NCBI GenBank assembly: GCA_018261615.1
Contig: JAGTSE010000037.1
Coordinates: forward strand, 1 to 41,343
Length of the DNA stretch: 41,343 nucleotides
Direction: 5' to 3'
Source: Pseudomonadota bacterium
GTDB taxonomy: Bacteria > Pseudomonadota > Gammaproteobacteria > Enterobacterales > Enterobacteriaceae
Made by a program: the position numbers and the translations under genes
Notes under the pieces: model-generated
Told to the model about the DNA's origin: nothing
Seen by the model: only the letters and a program-made list of their open reading frames with translations
Databases searched by the model: none
Shown here: positions 1-6,503 of the stretch, one piece after another
Position numbering within the stretch: position 1 is the first letter of the stretch
How the letters are laid out: every line of letters starts with the position of its first letter

Positions 1-353
1 AAATCAGTAGATCATAAAACTCTATGCCTGTCTCCTTTTCTGGGGATTCATCAGCCCGAAGGGGTAAGGCTCAGGGATGAGCCGAATAAAAAAGCCAACA
101 CACATGCAGCTTGAAGTATGACGGGTATACCCGTTTTGCCCGGACCTGCTTGTTAGCGCTTCGTGAAAAATACCAGGGATGAAGACAACCGGCATGAAAT
201 ATATTTCGCGGGATAAAAAGAAATATCGGCGAACCACACAGGCTCGCCGGAAGCATCATCCGTAATGTGTTTTGAGATGGTTCTGTAGAGTTATTATGAA
301 ACAATCATCACAGTTTTTAATGCAATTTAAATGACATTTTCATGACAACAAGA
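1..353. other. Accessory DNA without a convincing gene; satellite-phage-like leader frame
   Basis: No gene with a convincing start, ribosome binding site and family match is visible. The minus-strand frame from 237 to 22 encodes a Cys/Arg-rich peptide containing GQNGYTRHTSSCMC. From memory this resembles the spurious-looking frames that precede icd/ash-type genes in P4-like satellite prophages. A second minus-strand frame from 304 overlaps it. I regard the stretch as residual prophage or satellite DNA rather than a working gene; the resemblance is recalled, not searched. Confidence 0.3.
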
Positions 354-572
354 TTACTGCTGGCGAGGAATAGGAAATCCTTTAATTGAAATAATAAAAC
401 TGTTTCCCTCTTTTTTGATTTTCGCGCCAGCGTCACACCAGTCCGATGCGATCCGAAAAAACTCATCACTTCCGATATTCCAGTCCAGTCGTACTTGTTT
501 TACAAAGCCTGAGCGCAACATCGCACAGGCTTCACCGTAGTTACTGGCGGTTGATAGCAGTTGTTGGTTCAT
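354..572 (-). CDS. Small conserved-looking protein, second gene of a two-gene module
   Basis: This 72-residue protein starts with MNQQLLSTA and ends GFPIPRQQ. I do not recognise the family with certainty. It is mixed alpha/beta by eye: an N-terminal helix, a strand around FVKQVRLDW, a central helix, and a C-terminal KEGNSFIISIKGF strand pair. Its ATG overlaps the stop of the upstream ribbon-helix-helix-like gene by 4 bases (ATGA), so the two are almost certainly co-transcribed and translationally coupled. The order, DNA-binding-like protein first and small partner second, is the usual toxin-antitoxin order, so a toxin role is possible but unproven. Base composition is more AT-rich than the downstream backbone, in keeping with acquired DNA. 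Confidence 0.6.
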   Translation of the reverse strand: MNQQLLSTASNYGEACAMLRSGFVKQVRLDWNIGSDEFFRIASDWCDAGAKIKKEGNSFIISIKGFPIPRQQ

Positions 573-820
573 TTTTTCTTCTTCAGGAGTTTACGTAATG
601 CTTTGATCTCTTTAGGAGTTAACGGAGCTGCACTCTCTTCTTCCGTGTGCTGGTTGTCAATGTCATCTTCCGAGACTCCCGCCTCTTCTGCTGCTTCGAA
701 CGCCAGCAACAGCAGTTTTTCTGTCGCCGTGCTTAAATTTTCACTATTTACTTCTGCGTAATGACGCAGCTTCTCTTTTAGCGCTTCATCAATTTTGACG
801 TTTAATACTGCACTGGTCAT
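569..820 (-). CDS. Ribbon-helix-helix-like small protein, possible antitoxin or repressor
   Basis: This 83-residue protein has the outline of a ribbon-helix-helix N-terminus: a short strand (AVLNVKID, about residues 4-11), helix A (EALKEKLRHYAEV) and helix B (ENLSTATEKLLLLAFEAA). An acidic linker and a lysine-rich tail ending KKKK follow. RHH proteins of the CopG/RelB type bind DNA as dimers through the first strand. The start is supported by an AAGGG ribosome binding site 6-10 bases upstream. The stop overlaps the start of the next small gene by 4 bases, forming a bicistronic unit read away from the AT-rich region 821-1020. An autoregulating antitoxin or a prophage-type regulator are both possible. 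The fold call is by eye only. Confidence 0.6.
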   Translation of the reverse strand: MTSAVLNVKIDEALKEKLRHYAEVNSENLSTATEKLLLLAFEAAEEAGVSEDDIDNQHTEEESAAPLTPKEIKALRKLLKKKK

Positions 821-1023
821 GATTATCCCTTCTTGTGTGAATAAACATGCTAATTAATACACGAACTTACGAAATCGATCCACATTTATATTTCAATATT
901 ATAACAGGGCGAAAACTTCCCCAAAATAATCTGCCCTATGTTTATGACAGAAAGATGAATGTAATATGTCAATTAAATGACATTATAATTTAAAACGAAT
1001 AAATATAAGGCTAATCTCGGGGA
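821..1023. promoter_or_regulatory. AT-rich intergenic region upstream of the two-gene module
   Basis: About 200 bases of strongly AT-rich DNA lie between the RHH-like gene and the acetyltransferase gene. It should carry the promoter of the minus-strand module. I see several AT-rich hexamers but no single promoter I can defend, and no RNA gene. Confidence 0.35.
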
Positions 1024-1052
1024 TAAAACCCGCCAGCGAGCATGCAGGCAGG
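1024..1052 (-). terminator. Possible terminator of the acetyltransferase gene
   Basis: On the minus strand CCTGCC and GGCGGG (one G-T pair) bracket a 12-base loop and are followed by TTTTAT, directly downstream of the acetyltransferase stop. The stem is short, so this is a weak call. Confidence 0.4.
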
Positions 1053-1054
1053 TT

Positions 1055-1600
1055 TCAGTGGTGCAGTTGGTTCCATTTTTCGCGGGTTATCTCCCACAAC
1101 TCCGTCTCCAGCGTCCCGGAAACGTACTCACCTTTTTGCAGGCGAACCAAACGCATACCGCTGCGTTGAGAAAGTCTCTTCGAACGATCGTTGGCGACAG
1201 CTTTGGGCGCACGCAGCACATCACGTTCGAGCGCATTAAACCAAAAATCCGTTACCGCATTGCAGGCTTCCATCATATACCCCTGCCCTTGCCACTCAGG
1301 AACCAGCCAGAATCCCCGGTTATTGTCCGGTGTATCCATCAGGCAGATCACTCCCATGAGTTCATCGGCATTCTCTTTACGCCGCAACGTCCAGAACCAG
1401 CCTTTCCCTGCGCGCATTGCCGCCAGCGCAACATTATCGACATAGTCCTGCGCCGCATTATCCGGATAGGGCCAGGGAACACTGGCAACCAGATAACGGA
1501 CAATCTCCCAGCGAGGGAAAATGCGCTGAATTTGCGTGGCATCTTCCGATACCAATGGTTTGAGAATCAGACGTGCCGTTTGAAGCTCTGGTGTTACCAC
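1055..1600 (-). CDS. GNAT-family N-acetyltransferase (RimJ/RimL-like)
   Basis: This 181-residue protein covers one whole GNAT domain. The N-terminus (TPELQTARLILKPL) is the typical first strand of the RimJ/RimL-like Acetyltransf_3 group. The acetyl-CoA-binding motif A is seen in GFWLVPEWQGQGYMMEA (about residues 95-112), with the Q/GxGxxx loop that grips pyrophosphate. The GTG start lies 8 bases after a perfect AGGAGG, so initiation should be strong. The family transfers acetyl groups to amino groups of proteins, antibiotics or small molecules; the substrate here cannot be told. It is encoded on the same strand as yczE, 83 bases after it, and may be in the same transcript. Confidence 0.85.
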   Translation of the reverse strand: MVTPELQTARLILKPLVSEDATQIQRIFPRWEIVRYLVASVPWPYPDNAAQDYVDNVALAAMRAGKGWFWTLRRKENADELMGVICLMDTPDNNRGFWLVPEWQGQGYMMEACNAVTDFWFNALERDVLRAPKAVANDRSKRLSQRSGMRLVRLQKGEYVSGTLETELWEITREKWNQLHH

Positions 1601-1683
1601 AAGTGACGCCTCCTTTTCTTCCTGAGAGAAGCAAGTATTGCAGATGCTACGCCAAATTAGGGGGTTTTTCGCTATTTAAAAAA

Positions 1684-2316
1684 TCAGGCTATCGGTTCGG
1701 TTTGCGGCGTCACACTTAGAGCCGCTTTCTGACGAAACCACGGCAGACAAAGCTGAATCAGCGGGCCAATACTCAGCGCGTAAAATACCGTGCCCACGCC
1801 AAATGTGCCGCCCAGCAGGCAGCCTGCCAGCAGGACTGAAATCTCAATCGCCGTACGGATACTGCGCACTGACCAGCCTGTGCGTGCATGAATACCGGTC
1901 ATCAGGCCATCACGTGGGCCTGCACCAAACCCAGCACCAATATACATTCCGGTCGCCAGCGCATTGACAATCACCGCAGCCGCCAGCATTACGCTGCGCG
2001 CCAGGAGCGTCTCCAGCGGCGGCATCAATGCCAGCGCAGCATCAGCAGCAAGTCCAAGCACGATCACATTGCTGATGGTTCCCAGACCAGGACGCTGGCA
2101 CAACGGGATCCAGAACAACAATACCAGCGTGCCGGTCGCGATCATCACCGTACCGATATCCATTGACAGTAGTTTCGCCACACCAAGGTGGAAAACGTTC
2201 CACGGATCAGCGCCCAAATCGGCACGGACAAACATCGCGGTGGAAGCACCATACAGGACCAAACCAATATAGAGTTGCAGTAATCGACGTAGCATTTTTG
2301 TTCTCCAGTTGTTCAT
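1684..2316 (-). CDS. yczE: YczE-type integral membrane protein
   Basis: This 210-residue protein is very hydrophobic, with about five to six membrane segments (for example LLQLYIGLVLYGASTAMF near residue 12, and TVMIATGTLVLLFWIPL). The glycine-rich GMYIGAGFGAGPRDGLMTG segment, with the LGADPWNVF motif near residues 34-42, marks the YczE/YyaS family of unknown function. It is transcribed divergently from the MocR regulator that starts 63 bases away. In Bacillus-type bacteria YczR regulators are likewise paired with yczE, so the pair is probably a regulator and its target. GGAGAGG upstream supports the ATG. A transport or stress role is conceivable but not shown. Confidence 0.8.
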   Translation of the reverse strand: MNNWRTKMLRRLLQLYIGLVLYGASTAMFVRADLGADPWNVFHLGVAKLLSMDIGTVMIATGTLVLLFWIPLCQRPGLGTISNVIVLGLAADAALALMPPLETLLARSVMLAAAVIVNALATGMYIGAGFGAGPRDGLMTGIHARTGWSVRSIRTAIEISVLLAGCLLGGTFGVGTVFYALSIGPLIQLCLPWFRQKAALSVTPQTEPIA

Positions 2317-2379
2317 GCTTCCATCCTCTCCAAAAATGGCATTATTATTAATGTCCAGTTTTCATATAGTGGACTGCAT

Positions 2380-3801
2380 ATGTCATCCCGTCGCTTTGGT
2401 AGCCAATCTTTGCAGCGCCTGTTAGGGCACTGGCAGCAACCCGAATCCCGTATGCCGCTATGGCGTCAGCTTGCCGATGCTCTGCGTTTGCTGATTCTTG
2501 ATGGCAGGCTGGCGCTGGACACGCGTCTACCCGGTGAGCGCGAACTGGCCTCGACGCTGAAAATCAGCCGCACAACCGTTGCCAGCGCGCTGGCGCACTT
2601 GCGCGATGAGGGTTATCTGGAGAGCCGCCACGGCAGCGGATCGCGGGTGATTCTGCCTGATAGCCGTAGCGTTCCAACGCTCGCAACAGCCGGTACGGCA
2701 CTGGATCTCTCTACGGCGGCGCTGAGCGCCGGTCCGGAGATCCACCAGGCCTATACCCACGCTCTGAGCATGATCCCGCACTACCTCACACGAACCGGCT
2801 ATGGCCAGCTTGGCTTGCTGCCGCTGCGTGAAGCCATTGCTGCACGCTATGCCGCGCGCGGGCTGCCAACTCACGCCGATGAAGTGATGGTGGTGAATGG
2901 TGCAGTCAGCGCACTGGCGCTGGTACTGCGCATGCTGACCGGGCCCGGCGATCGTGTGGTGGTCGATCATCCAACCTACCCGCTGGCGATTGCCGCGATC
3001 CAGGGCGCTTCATGCCGACCCGTTGGCGTATCGCTGCCACAAACTGGCTGGGACAGCGACGGATTTGCTGCCACGCTAGCGCAGACCGCGCCGCGTCTGG
3101 CCTATCTGATGCCCGACTTTCACAATCCAACCGGTCGCTGTATGGATATCGCCACCCGCGAAGCCATCGCCGCTATCGCGGCGCGCACGCGCACGACACT
3201 GGTGGTCGATGAAACAATGGTGGATTTGTGGTACGACGCACCTCCGCCTCCACCGCTGGCAGCCTTCGATCCTGCTGGAAACGTGATCACGCTCGGTTCG
3301 GCGGGAAAAAGTTTCTGGGGTGGCTTACGCCTGGGATGGATCCGCGCCTCAACACGCACGATTGCCGCCCTCGCCCAGACCCGTGACACACTGGATCTGG
3401 GTTCTCCGTTACTGGAGCAATTGGCAACGCTGTGGCTAATGCAAAACGCAGAGGCATTTTTGCCCGACCGTCGACAGATGCTTACCAGGCGCCGTGATAA
3501 TTGCGCTGCGTTAATGCATGAGCATTTTCCGGAATGGCACTTTCAGACACCGCAGGGCGGCCTCTCCTATTGGGTAGAACTGCCCGATATGCTGGCAACC
3601 CAATTCGCCGCCCGCGCGGAAACTATCGGCATCCACCTCGGTGCGGGAACACGTTTTGGTCTTTCCGGCGCCTTTGACCGCTATTTACGTATGCCCTTTT
3701 CACTGGAATTAGCCGAGCTGGAAAACGCATTACTGCGTATCAAACCGCTATGGCTAACGCTCAACCATTCGCAGCGCCCGTTAAAACGCAGCATGGTGTA
3801 A
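2380..3801 (+). CDS. yczR: MocR-type regulator: GntR helix-turn-helix fused to aminotransferase fold (YczR-like)
   Basis: This 473-residue protein has a GntR-type winged helix at about residues 20-90 (LPGERELASTLKISRTTVASAL) followed by a fold-type I aminotransferase domain at about 110-465. PLP-binding landmarks are present: the NPTG motif (DFHNPTGRC), the aspartate in VVDETMVDLWYD and the Schiff-base lysine K310 in GSAGKSFWGG. In this family the aminotransferase domain acts as a ligand sensor, usually for PLP or amino-acid adducts, rather than as an enzyme. The divergent yczE gene is the likely target. The stop codon sits at the edge of a mobile-element scar starting around 3804, so the last few residues (about from SQRPLKRSMV) may have been altered by that event. 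Confidence 0.85.
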   Translation: MSSRRFGSQSLQRLLGHWQQPESRMPLWRQLADALRLLILDGRLALDTRLPGERELASTLKISRTTVASALAHLRDEGYLESRHGSGSRVILPDSRSVPTLATAGTALDLSTAALSAGPEIHQAYTHALSMIPHYLTRTGYGQLGLLPLREAIAARYAARGLPTHADEVMVVNGAVSALALVLRMLTGPGDRVVVDHPTYPLAIAAIQGASCRPVGVSLPQTGWDSDGFAATLAQTAPRLAYLMPDFHNPTGRCMDIATREAIAAIAARTRTTLVVDETMVDLWYDAPPPPPLAAFDPAGNVITLGSAGKSFWGGLRLGWIRASTRTIAALAQTRDTLDLGSPLLEQLATLWLMQNAEAFLPDRRQMLTRRRDNCAALMHEHFPEWHFQTPQGGLSYWVELPDMLATQFAARAETIGIHLGAGTRFGLSGAFDRYLRMPFSLELAELENALLRIKPLWLTLNHSQRPLKRSMV

Positions 3802-3803
3802 TG

Positions 3804-3897
3804 CCGGAAATTATTCGCCCGCATTCAGCACTGAATTATCAGACGCCATCAGAGTTTGCAGTACGGTGGCGGAATGGAAAATGTGAAGGGTCAATCG
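3804..3897 (+). pseudogene. C-terminal scrap of an IS3-family transposase (OrfB)
   Basis: The plus-strand frame entered at ATG 3801 reads IRPHSALNYQTPSEFAVRWR, the hallmark extreme C-terminus of IS3-family OrfB (DDE) transposases. Nothing of the catalytic DDE core remains upstream, where the yczR frame occupies the DNA. After about residue 32 the frame no longer resembles the family. No intact terminal inverted repeat is recognisable. I read it as a deletion remnant of an insertion sequence. Confidence 0.75.
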
Positions 3898-4079
3898 ATT
3901 GTAGTAGCGGAAGTTGCAGTAATCAGCCAAGGGCGATCTGCAAAGCGTAAAGATCGCTTTGTCGCTTCAGTCTTTGAACGAGTACCTAACGAACGACGAA
4001 ACTCACGGCGTTTACCACAGGGTAAGACGTTAACTTTCCGGTAGTACCAGATCCCATGACGGGAGAGCATAAGAGACAT
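3891..4079 (-). pseudogene. N-terminal fragment of a tyrosine recombinase (integrase)
   Basis: The minus-strand frame starting at 4079 encodes MSLMLSRHGIWYYRKV followed by a basic LPCGKRREFRRSLGTRSKTEA segment. This is the N-terminal arm-binding region seen in integrases of mobile islands and prophages (DUF6538-like). The frame stops after 62 codons; family-like sequence is clear only to about residue 43 (near 3950), and the core-binding and catalytic domains are gone. It starts about 100 bases beyond the 3' end of ffs and reads away from it, the position an integrase gene has next to its attachment site. Confidence 0.7.
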
Positions 4080-4179
4080 AGTGCAGCCTACTGGTGATAC
4101 ACAGTTTTTGTACCACTAAGGCTATGGAGGAGAGATTTCAGTACTTTAGACATTATCTATCAAGTACTTACCCTGAAAT
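4080..4179. other. Segment between integrase remnant and ffs; probable former attachment-site flank
   Basis: About 100 bases separate the integrase start from the 3' end of ffs. The stretch would hold the integrase promoter and arm-type sites of the lost element. An 8-base palindrome AAGTACTT occurs at 4162-4169. No T-tracted hairpin that could end ffs transcription is evident here. Confidence 0.35.
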
Positions 4180-4293
4180 GGGTGGGGGCCCTGCCAGCTA
4201 CATCCCGGCACACACGTCGTCTGCCCTGGCTGCTTCCTTCCGGACCTGACCTGGTGAACAGAGTAGCGTTGCGGGAGAACCAACAGGGCCCCC
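4180..4293 (-). ncRNA. ffs: 4.5S RNA, the signal recognition particle RNA
   Basis: The minus strand from 4293 to 4180 reads GGGGGCCCTGTTGG... and ends GGGCCCCCACCC. It is 114 bases long and matches the E. coli 4.5S RNA almost base for base as I recall it. The conserved SRP domain IV with the GGAA tetraloop (CAGGTCCGGAAGGAAGCAGCC) is present, and the two ends pair (GGGGGCCCTG with CAGGGCCCCC). The RNA binds Ffh to form the bacterial SRP, which targets inner-membrane proteins to FtsY and SecYEG. It is made as a precursor with a 5' leader of about 25 bases cut by RNase P, which fits the promoter at 4326-4354. Its 3' flank is a mobile-element scar. Confidence 0.97.
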
Positions 4294-4325
4294 ATTGAGA
4301 GCGTTGTTAATCAACGCGCTGGCGC

Positions 4326-4354
4326 ATTATCCCTGTCCAGGATGGCAATTGCAA
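4326..4354 (-). promoter_or_regulatory. ffs promoter
   Basis: On the minus strand TTGCAA (4354-4349), a 17-base spacer and GATAAT (4331-4326) form a good sigma-70 promoter. A GC-rich discriminator follows, as in stable-RNA genes. The predicted start near 4319 gives a 5' leader of about 25 bases before the mature end at 4293, the size expected for the RNase P-processed precursor. Confidence 0.7.
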
Positions 4355-4450
4355 GCCGCGCCGGGGCGGATGCTGGTTTATTGCGCAATTGCCCCTTCAC
4401 AGCACGCTTTATGCTGTTTATGCTGCAAAGTCTTCCCTCAGGATATCAAC

Positions 4451-4762
4451 ATGGATATACAGGATTCTTTCCCGCAGCGGGTCTGGCAAATCGTTGCCGC
4501 AATACCGGAAGGTTATGTCACGACTTATGGCGACGTGGCGAAACTGGCTGGTTCGCCGCGCGCCGCGCGCCAGGTGGGCGGCGTACTGAAACGCTTACCG
4601 GAAGGAAGTTCGTTGCCGTGGCATCGTGTGGTGAATCGTCATGGCTGCATTTCATTGCCCGGGCCGGATTTACAGCGCCAGCGCCAGGCATTACTGGCTG
4701 AAGGGGTGGTGGTGTCCGGTAGCGGGCAAATCGATTTACAACGTTACCGCTGGAATTATTAA
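4451..4762 (+). CDS. atl: Alkyltransferase-like protein Atl
   Basis: This 103-residue protein is a one-domain relative of the O6-alkylguanine-DNA alkyltransferase C-terminal domain. The acceptor-site motif PCHRV is PWHRV here, with Trp57 in place of the reactive cysteine. This is the defining feature of ATL proteins, which bind O6-alkylguanine, flip and bend the DNA, and flag it for nucleotide excision repair instead of repairing it. The DNA-binding helix-turn-helix (YGDVAKLAGSPRAARQVG) with its arginine finger is intact. I chose the ATG at 4451, preceded by CAGGATATCAAC; an in-frame ATG at 4370 would add 27 residues, like the longer E. coli annotation, but lacks an obvious ribosome binding site and a family-like N-terminus. 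Confidence 0.92.
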   Translation: MDIQDSFPQRVWQIVAAIPEGYVTTYGDVAKLAGSPRAARQVGGVLKRLPEGSSLPWHRVVNRHGCISLPGPDLQRQRQALLAEGVVVSGSGQIDLQRYRWNY

Positions 4763-4794
4763 AACGCTCCTCCCCCGCAGGAGAGGAGCCGTTA

Positions 4795-5364
4795 TCAGTA
4801 CTGTGTCGGCGCCGGAGTGGCTTCAGATGGGTTCACTTGCGTGGGGGAAGTGGAAGGCACACTCGTGGCGGCACCACTGTTTTGCTGCAACGGCACAGCC
4901 GTTTGCTGCACCGGCACCAGTGTCAGATCCTCTTTGGTTCCACCCTGGTTGATAACCGGTTTAACCGTATCGGTGATAAAGACAATTTTATTGTCGATGG
5001 TAATGGCCGCACTCAGCAGGATACGGGCATTCGGCTGGATATCTGCCGGGTTAAACGGCAGCACGAAGCTGAACGGAGCCTGTTTACCTTCGGTACGCAC
5101 CGCTTTCTGCGCCAGCACTTTCGACCGCGCATCTGCCTGGGACGCATCAGAAACTGTCACGGTTAATACCGCATTTGGCGGCAGCGCCACTTTCTGACGG
5201 ATCCAGATCGTGCCGGAAACGTTGGGTTGCGCAATCGCAGCTTTATTGGCTGCCGCTGGTGCGCTGGGATTAGGTGTTGGTGTCGGAATGTCAGCGCCTT
5301 TTTGAGCACAGGCAGAGAGCGCAACTGCAACTGCCAAACCACTTAACATGTGCACGAGTTTCAT
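4795..5364 (-). CDS. ybaY: YbaY family lipoprotein
   Basis: This 189-residue protein begins MKLVHMLSGLAVAVALSACAQ, a signal peptide with the lipobox LSAC (acylated Cys at about 19). A Pro/Ala-rich linker and a YbaY domain (IWIRQKVALPPNAVLTVTV to about residue 150), a beta-sandwich also seen in secreted META/YbaY proteins, follow. The C-terminus is Gln/Pro/Thr-rich and ends PAPTQY. Its function is unknown; it is probably a periplasm-facing envelope lipoprotein. AAGGAG lies 8 bases before the chosen ATG. The longer in-frame extension to 5475 has no signal-peptide logic and is rejected. It is divergent from tesB and convergent with atl. Confidence 0.93.
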   Translation of the reverse strand: MKLVHMLSGLAVAVALSACAQKGADIPTPTPNPSAPAAANKAAIAQPNVSGTIWIRQKVALPPNAVLTVTVSDASQADARSKVLAQKAVRTEGKQAPFSFVLPFNPADIQPNARILLSAAITIDNKIVFITDTVKPVINQGGTKEDLTLVPVQQTAVPLQQNSGAATSVPSTSPTQVNPSEATPAPTQY

Positions 5365-5579
5365 CGATTTCTCCTTATCTTCAATGCAGCGGCAGAACGC
5401 TTGCCTGCCAGGATGGGTGGTTAAACCATCGTAACGAGAACTAGTCTGGCACATAAGCGCGATATATTCCTGCAAAGCCCCATTTATTCAGATTATTGAA
5501 CCCATCGGACCACTCACTTTCCCAGGTTATACTTAGCGGATTATTCGCTCAGTCAGCCGTTATTTATTTGAGGAAATTT
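5365..5579. promoter_or_regulatory. Divergent ybaY-tesB intergenic region
   Basis: The 215 bases hold the outward promoters of both genes. A -10-like TATACT occurs at about 5529-5534 on the plus strand, with only a poor -35 at the right spacing, so I do not fix a promoter. No small gene with a credible start is visible. Confidence 0.4.
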
Positions 5580-6440
5580 ATGAGTCAGGCTCTCTCTAAC
5601 CTGCTGTCATTGTTGAATCTGGAAAAAATCGAAGAAGGCCTGTTTCGCGGCCAGAGCGAAGATTTAGGGCTACGCCAGGTCTTTGGCGGCCAGGTTGTCG
5701 GCCAGGCGCTGTACGCCGCTAAAGAAACCGTCCCCGCTGAACGTCTGGTGCACTCCTTCCACAGCTACTTTTTGCGTCCTGGCGATAGCCTGAAACCGAT
5801 TATCTACGACGTGGAAGTTCTGCGTGACGGCAACAGCTTCAGCGCCCGCCGCGTGGCGGCCATTCAGAACGGGAAGCCGATTTTCTACATGACCGCCTCG
5901 TTCCAGGCACCGGAAACGGGTTACGAACATCAAAAACCGATGCCGGATGCGCCCGCACCGGATTCACTGAAATCCGAAACCGATATCGCGCATGCACTCT
6001 CCCATTTGTTGCCGCCGCTGGCGAAAGAGAAATTCCTCAGCGATAAACCGCTGGAGTTCCGACCGGTTGAATTTCACAACCCGCTGAAAGGGCATGTCGC
6101 CGAACCTGCACGCCAGGTATGGATCCGCGCGAACGGCGTGGTACCGGAAGACTTTCGCGTCCATCAATACCTGCTGGGCTACGCCTCAGACTTCAACTTC
6201 CTGCCAGTGGCGCTCCAGCCACACGGCGTGGGTTTCCTTGAGCACGGCATGCAGGTTGCCACGATCGACCACTCGATGTGGTTCCATCGCCCATTCAATA
6301 TGAATGAATGGCTGCTTTATAGCGTGGAAAGTACATCCGCCTCCGGGGCGCGCGGCTTCGTACGCGGGGAGTTCTACACACAACAAGGTGTGCTGGTAGC
6401 GTCGACCGTGCAGGAAGGGGTAATGCGCAACCGCAATTGA
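5580..6440 (+). CDS. tesB: Acyl-CoA thioesterase II
   Basis: This 286-residue protein has the same length as E. coli TesB and is very similar to it. It hydrolyses medium- to long-chain and 3-hydroxy acyl-CoAs to free acids and CoA in the cytosol. It is a double hotdog protein: an N-terminal domain (about 1-115, with FGGQVVGQAL) and a C-terminal domain (about 150-286). The catalytic triad known from E. coli is conserved at the same numbers: Asp204 (GYASD), Thr228 (ATIDHS) and Gln278 (TVQEG). GAGG before AAATTT places the start at 5580; the upstream in-frame extension to 5496 is not family-like. A strong terminator follows. Confidence 0.97.
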   Translation: MSQALSNLLSLLNLEKIEEGLFRGQSEDLGLRQVFGGQVVGQALYAAKETVPAERLVHSFHSYFLRPGDSLKPIIYDVEVLRDGNSFSARRVAAIQNGKPIFYMTASFQAPETGYEHQKPMPDAPAPDSLKSETDIAHALSHLLPPLAKEKFLSDKPLEFRPVEFHNPLKGHVAEPARQVWIRANGVVPEDFRVHQYLLGYASDFNFLPVALQPHGVGFLEHGMQVATIDHSMWFHRPFNMNEWLLYSVESTSASGARGFVRGEFYTQQGVLVASTVQEGVMRNRN

Positions 6441-6454
6441 GCTTCTACAAAAGG

Positions 6455-6478
6455 AAAAGCCTCCGGGGAGGCTTTTTT
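6455..6478 (+). terminator. tesB terminator
   Basis: The hairpin AAAAGCCTCC / GGGGAGGCTTTTTT is a compact GC stem followed by six Ts, 15 bases after the tesB stop. The symmetric A-tract lets it also serve the convergent amtB. Confidence 0.9.
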
Positions 6479-6503
6479 ATGCTCAGGAGATAACTCAATT
6501 CAA

